DNA of 10,567 bases from Euperipatoides rowelli (GCA_003024985.2 PXIH01S0054197.1), one strand, 5' to 3'. Shown: positions 1 through 6,904, numbered from the stretch's first letter. The notes: a model not told the origin generated them from the letters alone. Program-made: numbers and translations.

Positions 1-165
1 TAAACTAATAGGCCTATAATTGCAAGGATCGGCTTTAGAACCTTTCTTAAAAAGTGGCACTACGTTAGCAATTCTCCAATCCTCTGGAACAAATCTGGAA
101 CATAATGATCGGATAAAGTGGGTCTTCAAAAAAAAATTCATAACTTCAGTATAGTATCCCAAGAC
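1..165 (-). pseudogene. LINE (non-LTR retrotransposon) reverse transcriptase fragment, cut by window edge
   Basis: The minus strand is open from 165 down to base 1 and runs off the window, with a TAA just upstream at 168-166. Reading the last 30 codons gives VPEDWRIANVVPLFKKGSKA followed by DPCNYRPISL. This is the classic start of the reverse transcriptase domain of CR1/L2/RTE/Jockey-type LINEs (consensus P-E-D-W-x-x-A-x-V-x-P-[IL]-[FY]-K-K-G then N-Y-R-P-I-S-L), in the finger region just before the catalytic palm. The catalytic YADD box would lie outside the window, at lower coordinates. The upstream 20 codons (around MNFFLKTHFIRSLCSRF) fit the region before VPEDW less clearly and contain a poly-A/T tract, so the true edge of similarity is probably near 125. 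The enzyme family copies element RNA into genomic DNA by target-primed reverse transcription. Whether the rest of the element is intact cannot be told. The clade is not resolved. Confidence 0.85.
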
Positions 166-336
166 TTATACAACATTTTTTTATACCAAAAAATGACAAA
201 AAGTAAAAATTCATTGTGACTTCTAAAACTCACAAACCGCCATTACGGCCTGCAGCCATGTATTATTTTATTTTACATTTTATAAGTTGAAGTGTTTTGC
301 CTTTTAAAAGGTGTGAATCTGTTAGTTTTATTTAGG

Positions 337-354
337 ATTATTATTATTATTATT
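337..354. repeat. (ATT)6 trinucleotide microsatellite
   Basis: Six consecutive ATT units. A second tract of the same kind, (TAA)6, lies at 1112-1129 inside the short hAT-like element. Confidence 0.85.
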
Positions 355-739
355 CTAACTGCAGACCATAAGTCGGTTTTCTGTGACATTTTCATTACAT
401 AATCATACTTACTTAGTCTAAATTGCCGTAAATAGGCTAGCCTAGTAAAATAAGAAACTTTTTAAAAGAAAAATGTTTAACATTTTTTGGATGAAGACTT
501 GTATTATTTGTATCCATTTAAAAGTTTAGTTTTAATAAGGTCACACAGCACAGAGTAGAAACAAAATTATAAAGATTCAAGATTGAACTTTTAGTCTGGC
601 CACTTAGATGTGAATTATGCGGAAGTTTTTTTTTTTTTAATTTAAGAGTATGTTCATATATCGTACAAGATAATTTTATAAAATGACTCAAAATTCTGAT
701 TTTGTAAAAAAAAAATATCTAAATATAACTTAGGGATGT

Positions 740-754
740 GGGGGGGGGGGGGGG
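740..754. repeat. G15 homopolymer
   Basis: Fifteen consecutive G, isolated in strongly A+T-rich sequence. Long G runs are common inside short hAT-like elements of invertebrates, so this may mark a relic, but no terminal repeats were found next to it. The exact length is prone to sequencing error. Confidence 0.9.
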
Positions 755-1016
755 AGATTGTAGATAAAATGATTAATCATATAAAAATGCTAATTATTTG
801 ATAGCTTTCCTGAAAAAAATAATGACATTTTAAAGTCTTTTACAGCTTTATGGATTATTTATTTTAGTGACAATCAGAGTCTGCTAGAAAAATTAGCTTA
901 GTTTTGTATTATAAATTTACAGAAGATCAGAATACCAAATGGACAATATGCTACAATATATTAATAATTTAAGATACTGTAGATGACAAGGAGTTTTGTC
1001 GCCTTATGATGTAAGT

Positions 1017-1141
1017 CAAGGGCGTATTAAAATGAGGGGGGTGCCCAGGGTCTAGACACCCCACACCCAAATTATATATCAACATTAAAAAAAAAGCATA
1101 TCAAATATATATTAATAATAATAATAATAGCTACACCCCTG
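1017..1141. mobile_element. Short non-autonomous hAT-like element (MITE), 125 bp
   Basis: The left end reads CAAGGGCGTATTA and the right end, read inward on the other strand, CAGGGGTGTAGCTA. These match at 8 of the first 10 positions and both fit the CAGGGGYGTAGC terminus very common in non-autonomous hAT elements of invertebrates. Just inside the left end is the characteristic G-rich then C-rich block (about 1034-1068, with GGGGGG, GCCCAGGGTCTAGAC and CCCC). The interior holds A9 and (TAA)6. It has no coding capacity, so movement would need a transposase supplied in trans. Eight-base flanking duplications are not visible (ATGTAAGT on the left, TTACCTTG on the right), so the copy is old, its ends are slightly misplaced, or the call is wrong. 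Confidence 0.5.
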
Positions 1142-1200
1142 TTACCTTGATTGATTATAATACAGTATTATACTGTAAATGTAGATACTCTAGGCTCCAT

Positions 1201-1768
1201 GCTAAGTTGTGGTTGTATTGTTTTTTTTTCTCTCTCTCATCATATCACTAAAAATAAATTTTTTAAAAGTCTCCTTTTTTTTTTTTATAGTTTAATATGT
1301 CATTAATAAATCCCTGTAGTTTTTTCCACATTAAAATTCGTTTAATATTAAGAATTTTAAAAAATCCCAGAGAGGGTAAAATTACCTAAACAGTCAATAG
1401 CATTTTGAATGTTAATTAATTCAGGGGCGGCCACCATGGCGCTGAACGCAATATATATAAAAAGTAGGGTCTAAAGATCGGTGGTTTTAAAAATCTCCTG
1501 ATTAATATTATTAAAACCACTTATTTGGCTTTATAGAGAAAGGATGTAAGATTTGAGCAAAAAAAAAAAATAGGTTTCTAACTCAACTAGAAAAAAATCT
1601 ATGGACAATTTTCTATTTACTTTCCTACGAAGTGCAGCCAGAGAGGTAGCTAATGGCTTGCCTGCTTACGAAACCGTCTCGATCTAGCCTTAGTGATTAT
1701 AATCCAAAGCTCATTGGGTGTCTAAAGATTATTTTCATATGTTGTATGGACATTTATCTGTTGATTTA
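1201..1768 (+). repeat. Left outer arm of the long inverted repeat
   Basis: Pairs with 2789-3365. Clear anchor blocks are GCTAAGTTGTGGTTGTATTG at 1201-1220, the sequence around the terminal repeat at 1422-1448, GTAGGGTCTAAAGATCGG beginning near 1464, and GGCTTTATAGAGAAAGGATG near 1538. Similarity fades after TGTTGATTTA near 1768. Confidence 0.85.
1422..1448 (+). repeat. Left hAT-like terminal inverted repeat (27 bp)
   Basis: Begins CAGGGGCGGCCACC and ends GCTGAACG. It matches the reverse complement of 3122-3148 at 26 of 27 positions. CAGGGGCGG is a typical hAT-superfamily terminus. The adjacent outside octamer is AATTAATT (1414-1421). Confidence 0.65.
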
Positions 1769-2359
1769 TGTACATTGTTGAGAAGAAATGTGCTCTTAGT
1801 CACTTACTCGCACAAGGGCATAAAATTGAACATTTCAAAATTTCAAACTGAACATCAAATAAGTCAGATTTTTACACTTATCTAGGTGTAATGATTGTAA
1901 TTATCAAAATTTACCTATTAATGAACATTTCCAAGCATTTAAAATGTTAAAAATATTTGTATATTTTTTGTAATCGTAAATTTAATAGGTAGGTTAGTAT
2001 GATGTTTTTGCAGGGGTCAAAAGGTGGGGTCAACCTTTGACAGCTTTTCTCCTTGTTACTCTAGTAAATCAACAGTTGAAAGGTTGTAAGACATATTAAA
2101 ATAATCTTTAGATACCCAATCAACTATGGATTATAATCACCAAGGCTAGATCGAGACGGATTCGTAAGAAGGCTACCCATTAGCTACCTCTCTGGCTACA
2201 CTTCATAGAGTACAATGCCGGTAGGAATGTAAATAGAAAATCATCCATAGTATTTTTTCTAGTTGAGTTAAAAACTTCATGTTTTTTTTTTGCTCAAATC
2301 TTACATCCTTTCTCTATAAAGCCAAATAAGTGGTTTTAATTATATTAATCAGGAGATTT
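1491..2359. repeat. Foldback module A
   Basis: Left arm 1491-1768 (starting AAATCTCCTGATTAATAT) is the inverted partner of 2065-2359 (ending ATATTAATCAGGAGATTT). Shared internal landmarks include GCAGCCAGAGAGGTAGC near 1634, mirrored as GCTACCTCTCTGGCT near 2182, and the GATCTAGCC / GGCTAGATC pair. The spacer 1769-2064 includes a smaller near-palindrome, GTCAAAAGGT then ACCTTTGAC, near 2016-2041. Compared with module B the spacer has about 50 extra bases (1841-1890). Confidence 0.85.
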
Positions 2360-2360
2360 N
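2360..2360. other. Undetermined base exactly at the A/B module junction
   Basis: A single N separates the last base of module A from the truncated start of module B. Its position at the breakpoint suggests a contig join or unresolved consensus rather than a random miscall. Confidence 0.95.
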
Positions 2361-3079
2361 TCAACTAGGAAAAATTCTATGGACGATTTTCTATTTACGG
2401 TCCTACCGGGATTGACTCTAGGAAGTGCAGCCAGGGAGGTAGCGAATGGCTAACCTGCTTGCAAATCCATCTCGATCTAGCATTGTTGATTATAATCGAC
2501 TGTTGATTGGATGTCTAAAGAATATTTTATCTATTGATTTACGTACACTGTTGAGAAGAATTGCGCTCCACGTCACTCACTCACCCAAGCGCATAAAAAC
2601 GAACCTTTCAAAATGATTGTTATTAGTCAAAAATTTACCTATTAATGAACATATTCAAGGATTTAAATTGTTAAAAATATTAATATATTTTTTGTAAACG
2701 TATATTTAATAGGCTACATTAGTATGACATTTATGAAGGGGTCAAAGGGTGTGGTCAACCTTTGACAGATAACTTCTTGCAGTTATAGTAAATCAACAGT
2801 TCAAAGGTTATATGACATATGAAAATATTCTTTAGACATCCAATGAACTTTAGATTATAATCAGCAAGGCTAGATCAAGACGGATTCATAAGCAGGTTAG
2901 CCATTCACTACCTCTCTGGCTGCACTTCATAGAGTACAATCCTTGTAAGAACGTAAATAGAAAATCGTCCATAGATTTTTTTCTAGTTGAGTTAGAAACT
3001 TGATTTTTTTTTGCTCAATCTTACATCCTTTCTCTATAAAGCCANATAAGTGGTTTTAATTATATTAATCAGGAGATTT
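2361..3079. repeat. Foldback module B, truncated at its left end
   Basis: Direct repeat of 1583-2359. It begins abruptly at TCAACTAGGAAAA, so the first roughly 90 bases of the module's left arm are missing. The left arm (2361 to about 2543) pairs with part of 2789 to about 2990. The rest of its right arm, to AGGAGATTT at 3071-3079, pairs only with module A's left arm. The last 60 bases of the right arm are essentially identical to those of module A except for the N at 3045, while the spacer differs by many substitutions and a deletion of about 50 bases. Confidence 0.85.
3045..3045. other. Undetermined base within a repeated block
   Basis: N in GCCANATAAG. The equivalent positions in module A's right arm (near 2326) and, as reverse complement, in the left arm (near 1533) read A in GCCAAATAAG, so this is probably a consensus conflict between repeat copies or alleles. 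Confidence 0.9.
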
Positions 3080-3121
3080 TTAAAACCGCCGATCTTTAGA
3101 CCCTACTTTTTACATATATTA

Positions 3122-3148
3122 CGTTCAGCGCCACGGTGGCCGCCCCTG
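3122..3148 (-). repeat. Right hAT-like terminal inverted repeat (27 bp)
   Basis: Partner of 1422-1448, ending GGCCGCCCCTG. The outside octamer is AATTATTT (3149-3156), 7 of 8 identical to the left one as an 8-bp target duplication should be. However, the surrounding sequence is itself an inverted repeat and AATT is self-complementary, so the match is not independent evidence of insertion. Confidence 0.65.
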
Positions 3149-3365
3149 AATTATTTAACATTGAAAATGCTATTGACGGTTTAGGTAATTTTACCCCCTC
3201 TGGTATTCTTTAAAATTCTTAATATTAAATGAATTTTAATGGGGAAAAAACTACAGGGATTTATTAAAGACATATTAAACTATATAAAAAAGAAGACTTT
3301 TAAAAAAAATATTTTTAGTGATATGATGAGAGAAAAAAATAACAACAATACAACCACAACTAAGC

Positions 3366-4026
3366 GTGACTGTATAATACTCTATACAATGTAATGCAGT
3401 ATCTAGCCTATACTGTAAATAAATAAAGTATATTTAAAGAAAAATTAATTATCATAATATTGTGGCATTTTTCAGTATTTGTATTTGGCTGCAACGTACT
3501 TCCTTATTTTTTTTATTCCCAACACTATGAAATTAAACATTGTGCTGAAAAAAAGATTGATGAACTCTTTAGGCCTTGTAAGAGGTTCTCTAGGACTTGT
3601 AAAATCATAAAATCAATTTTCTTCCAGGGGCTTTGACCCTTGACCCCACTGGGGGCCTTTCAGCACCCCCCCCTAAACCCTTAGCTTACTGACATACTTT
3701 TGGATGTGCATTCCATAAAACACAAAATGTCCCCCACTGTATTTATCAACCAGGAGCCGTCACTGACTACATGGACATGAGGATTAGCAAATATTTGATA
3801 GTTAATGCAACTAGAGGCTATAACAGATAACAATTTAAAATAATATTTAAAAACAGAAAAACAATTTGAGTGAAATCAGTTGTATTTATTTATTTATTTT
3901 TTGAATTGTAATAAAGATATTTTATAGAGTCAAGTTAGTCCTACGTAAAAATAAATAAATAAAAGAAGAAGAACGTTTTCACCGTTTAGTGTCAAATCTG
4001 AGTATATCAAGAATTTCTTGCTCTGA
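3366..4026. other. Non-coding stretch with a G+C-rich patch and an A+T hairpin
   Basis: No gene recognised. 3621-3680 stands out as strongly G+C-rich, with CCAGGGGCTTTGACCC, the short hairpin CCCC-ACT-GGGG at 3644-3654 and a C8 run near 3666. Minus-strand reading frames through it are short and give nothing I can assign. This composition is typical of degraded transposon interiors in invertebrates. Further on, ATTTATTTATTT (3883-3900) and AAATAAATAAAT (3947-3964) are inverted copies that could pair across about 45 bases. Confidence 0.5.
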
Positions 4027-4314
4027 CAGCTGCGTAAATTACATTCCTATTGTACGTTGGCTTTGGCCTTCTTACAAAATCTGACATACAGTCAGCAAAA
4101 AAAAAAACGATATAGACTTGATAGTCCTGCAAAACAAAGCATTAATAGAGTTGAAAGTAAGGATACAAGGAATAAAAGTCTTGAAGATAATTTTAATGTT
4201 AAATCAGTTAATGTTTTTCAGACTAGAGAATTCACATACTGGGAGATCTTGCTAGGCGACCTCGTCAAACAAGATACCTTCATATTCACTGCAACCGATG
4301 GCAAAACCCTTTAG
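4027..4314 (+). other. Unassigned 95-codon open reading frame without an ATG start
   Basis: Open from just after a TGA (4024-4026) to TAG (4312-4314). There is no ATG near its beginning. The first codon lies within TCTGACAG, which resembles a 3' splice acceptor, and a second acceptor-like TTTTTCAG ends at 4220. The translated sequence has a basic, Lys/Arg-rich middle (QQKKKRYRLDSPAKQS) and a more ordinary end (FTYWEILLGDLVKQDTF). The last 90 bases are clearly richer in G+C than their surroundings, as expected of a coding relic. I do not recognise the protein. The opposite strand is also open over much of the region, with one internal stop, so the coding strand is uncertain. It could be an exon, a transposon relic or chance. 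Confidence 0.2.
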
Positions 4315-4445
4315 TCAGGTTCATAATGTCCAGATTTTTGGATTTGTTTAAATTTTTTGAAGATTATTAAAACTAAACATTTTTTAAATCATCATAACAA
4401 AACAAATTAAAAAATACATGATTCCATTTTCCAAGAAGCAGGGAG

Positions 4446-4637
4446 ACTAGCATTTAGATATCAGACCTACCATGTCATGCAGCCTATTAGACAATCTACT
4501 AAACTTAGCTTTACCCTGATCCTAACTCCAACTTATATATTAAATCATAAATAAATAAATACATATATAAACTAACACCTCTGATTGGCTGTTTTTGGGC
4601 TGCATGGCAATGGTAGGTCTGAGATCAAGACGCTAGT
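4446..4637. mobile_element. 192-bp element with 39-40-bp inverted ends (MITE-like)
   Basis: Left end 4446-4484 (ACTAGC ... CAGACCTACCATG ... CATGCAGCC) is the inverted partner of 4598-4637 (GGCTGCATGG ... TGGTAGGTCTG ... GCTAGT), with about 32 of 39 positions matching. The core block CAGACCTACCAT is exact. The 113-base interior is A+T-rich with (AAAT)n at 4549-4560 and no coding capacity. Flanks (AGGGAG outside left, TTTAAA outside right) show no target duplication, so the superfamily is unknown. It could alternatively be a stand-alone hairpin. Confidence 0.6.
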
Positions 4638-5108
4638 TTTAAAAGTCCTTTTTTTTTACATTTTGGTTCCTAAGTCCCTTTTTTTTTAAAAAAAAAAAAA
4701 AAATTATACCAGATATAATTTTAATTTAATGGTAAAATAATTTTATCCAGTAAGTAAATTTTATTTTTCAAAAATTATGATGAGTTTATAGAGTAGCCTA
4801 TGTACTCCATCTATTTTGTTTAAATATTTGCCACTTTTTAAAAAAAAAATTTCCCACCCTAAAAAATAAATTAATGTCTTCTGTTTCACCATTATTTGCA
4901 TCGCAAGTTTGCTGTTTATTTGGTAAGTGGTAAATTTTCAAGTAGGCTAAAGAATAAAGAATTTTAAAACAGGGCTAAATTTATCTAGGCTTAAAAATTA
5001 CTATAATTCACACACACAATACTCAAACTTAAAAATATTAGCTGGACAGACTGTTCAGTTTGTCTACCTTATAAACATTTTATATATTTAACCTATTTTT
5101 TATTCTGA
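4638..5108. other. A+T-rich stretch with homopolymer pairs, no gene seen
   Basis: Contains AAGTCC followed by nine T at 4643-4657 and AAGTCCC followed by nine T then sixteen A at 4672-4703. The T9A16 block is self-complementary. Nothing else was recognised up to the stop TGA at 5106-5108 that precedes the pseudogene. Confidence 0.55.
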
Positions 5109-6242
5109 TTGCAATTTTTGTTGGCAAATGATGACACATCTAAGAACCAACCACAAGCAACATGTGAAGACATAGGATTTCCATGTTTCATTATAAGTGA
5201 TCATTGTAGATACAAAATTGCTCTTTTAGATGGCATGGTTGTTGTTCCAATGTTGAAAAACAAGCTAGCAACAGTAACCATGGTGAAACATTTAAGTGAA
5301 TGGTTCTATGATAGACGGGTGTCTTTAACCGAATAATATGATGTAATAATTCTAGCGTTCGACACATACAATTCCAATTCTTTGAAGCATGTCATGAGGG
5401 AGAATAGAAGATGAGTAAATAATCTTATCCATTACCAAATTAAGGATGATACTAACATCAAAAACATTTCAATGAGCCACTTACTTTGCCATGACCAGAC
5501 AAAGGGTGATCTGACAGAATATCTGGCATCAAAGACCAATGAATACATCAAAAAGTCCCCCATGGTTGACATTGCTTCTGCTGCAGGACACACAAGGAGC
5601 AACAGCCAAATCCTTTTTGATGGCAATGACCATGAAAAAGCTGACACCTTGTTGATCTACCATGCAGTTTTGGCATCATGTCGAAACCCTGCCAATTCAG
5701 AGCTCATGTTCTTCTTCCCTGACACAGATGTCCTTAAACTAGCAATAGCTGAAGGATAATAATTCAATGGTATCTTGGATTCTTCAATTGATGCCAATTT
5801 GAATAACTTTAGGTGCAGCTCATGCAAAGGCTTTGCCGGCATTTCAGGCGTTCACAGGAGCAGACATCACTGGATGCTTTTCTAGAATAGGCAAGGCCAC
5901 TTAGTTCAACATCTACTTGAAAGCAAAAACTCTAGAGATGTTTTCTAAAAAATGAAGTGACAAAGGACTAACTATCTAAAGGTTTGTTTGAGGTGCATAT
6001 GTACGAAAGGGGTGCAGATTGACAATATCACAGAACTGAGATGGTATCATTTCTGAAAGCACATGATTGAAAGTGACAAGCTTCCATGCCCATTTCCTGC
6101 TTTCAGGGAGCATGTAATGAGAGCCCATATTCAGGCCAGAGTATGGGGTCAAGCAACTATTGCTCAACAAGTATTCCTTGGCCCAATACTAAATGGGTAT
6201 TACAAAGACGATGGTGCCCATCATCTTTATAATATGGTTTAA
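5109..6242 (+). pseudogene. Decayed copy of an invertebrate multi-copy protein family with a FEN/PIN-like acidic motif order
   Basis: Three consecutive segments read as one recognisable protein. Segment 1 (5109-5759, frame of 5109) has LLDGMVVVPMLKN, then ILAFDTYNSNSLKHVMRENRR, then DLTEYLASKT, HTRSN, HEKADTLLIYHA and FFPDTDVLKLAIA. Segment 2 (about 5770-5991, shifted frame) has ALPAFQAFTGADITGCFSRI. Segment 3 (about 6012-6242, first frame again) has ITELRWYHF, FREHVMRAHIQARVWGQ and NGYYKD. I recognise these blocks, in this order, from uncharacterised intronless-looking proteins abundant in molluscs and cnidarians, which usually end in a cysteine-rich CXC tail. That tail is not found here. 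Defects are stops at 5334, 5412, 5757, 5902 (expected Trp), 5953, 5977, 5989 and 6054 (the last two at expected Cys), frame changes near 5757-5770 and 5991-6012, and some lost sequence after 5757. The ordered acidic residues (LDG, FDxY, xADT, PDTDVL, GAD) recall FEN-type nuclease cores, which is inference. No poly-A tail follows, so retrocopying is not shown. Native function is unknown. Confidence 0.85.
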
Positions 6243-6721
6243 ATTTATATGTTAGCACATTTTTATGTATTAGCCTTGTCAGTGTTCAGCTTATACGTAC
6301 TCTAGATGTTTTCATGTATTGATAAGCTCACCTCGACTGTCAACACATCAATGATCCTTCACCGGAAGTTACATTCTGCAGCAAGATTTGTAAACTGTGA
6401 CAATGGATTTTATATAAATACAGTGGAGTCCAACTTTTGCTTCCACTGACATTGGATTAGACTTGCTTGGCTAAGAATGAGCAAATCATATTTCAAAAGG
6501 GACTGAAATCAGTATATTTTATTAAAAGTCGAATAATATAAATTCAGCTGCAAAAATCACTCACTCTCCCATTACCTCTCAGTAAATTCTCGATACTGCT
6601 TGAAGATCAATTGCCTAAAAAAACCCCACGTCAGTAGTGACTCTGAAGTCTACAAGTAAAAGACTTAGAAAAATTTGGCAGTTTATCTCTCATAAAAGTT
6701 CTACAATCAAAAATAAACTGA
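6243..6721. other. Unassigned stretch after the pseudogene
   Basis: This is where the family's cysteine-rich C-terminus would be expected, but no CxC-type codon cluster is visible in any frame. At 6418-6430, TACAGTGGAGTCC after an A+T-rich run resembles pogo/Tigger-type terminal repeats, which start CAGT and insert at TA. No partner (GGACTCCACTGTA on the plus strand) is seen elsewhere, so this is not called as an element. Confidence 0.4.
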
Positions 6722-6904
6722 GAAGATGCCAAGAGGCTGTGTGCAGTGGTCTGTAATGTGGCAGTATATGCTATTCAAGACTTTGTGCACCAACTAAAAG
6801 CAAAACATCACTTAGAGTTAGACAACACAGTGTTAGCCCCAGATAGCCCCGAATCAAACACAGCATTAACGGCAGACTTAAGGCAAGACTCTGAAGAGTC
6901 GTAA
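6722..6904 (+). other. Stop-free 60-codon patch, possible coding relic
   Basis: Open from 6722 to a TAA at 6902-6904, directly after an in-frame TGA at 6719. The same frame is open for another 24 codons before that TGA, from 6647. It reads EDAKRLCAVVCNVAVYAIQD, then FVHQLKAKHHLELDNTVLAP, then an acidic end DLRQDSEES. G+C is higher than in neighbouring DNA and residue usage looks protein-like, but I recognise no family and no start codon is placed sensibly. It may be a piece of an older gene or transposon that continues brokenly to about 7020. Confidence 0.25.

Larger units (their letters stand above)
166..1016. other. A+T-rich non-coding stretch, no gene seen
   Basis: No frame on either strand gives a protein I recognise, and stops are dense. 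It holds only simple tracts (listed separately), runs of A or T, and scattered short AT palindromes. It may be intron or intergenic DNA, or the decayed flank of the LINE at the left edge. Confidence 0.6.
1201..3365. mobile_element. Composite foldback (long inverted repeat) element with two tandem hairpin modules
   Basis: This 2.2-kb block is a near-palindrome. The outer arms (1201-1768 and the reverse complement of 2789-3365) align almost throughout, with a few small indels and roughly 85-90% identity by eye. Between them, two modules (1491-2359 and 2361-3079) are direct repeats of one another, and each is itself an inverted repeat around a spacer. The order is therefore outer arm, arm, spacer, reverse arm, [N], truncated arm, spacer, reverse arm, outer arm. 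A 27-bp hAT-like terminal repeat lies inside the outer arms. Weaker inverted similarity may extend to about 1160 and 3412. No frame encodes a recognisable transposase. Foldback elements and foldback MITEs have this kind of architecture, but I cannot name a family. A transcript crossing it could fold into long double-stranded RNA, which is inference. Confidence 0.8.
2789..3365 (-). repeat. Right outer arm of the long inverted repeat
   Basis: Reverse complement of 1201-1768. Its outer end CAATACAACCACAACTAAGC (3346-3365) complements the first 20 bases of the left arm at almost every position. Differences are mainly single bases and homopolymer lengths, plus an extra segment of about 20 bases just outside this end. 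It contains an undetermined base at 3045. Confidence 0.85.

Noticed and set aside
4495-4535. SINE or tRNA-derived element suggested by CTTTACCCTGATCCTAACTCC
   Set aside because: No A-box or B-box sequence at the expected spacing. It lies inside the 192-bp inverted-ended element.
5432-5647. Minus-strand open frame over the pseudogene
   Set aside because: It lies antisense to the recognisable plus-strand family blocks. Two similar antisense frames at 5657-5842 and 5976-6170 are rejected for the same reason.
5412-6056. TGA codons at positions where the family has Cys, hinting at a TGA=Cys code or recoding
   Set aside because: TAA and TAG stops and two frame changes occur in the same copy, and TGY to TGA is a single-base step. 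Ordinary pseudogene decay explains it.
6418-6430. pogo/Tigger-like end TACAGTGGAGTCC
   Set aside because: No inverted partner and no transposase motif nearby, and 13 bases are not enough.
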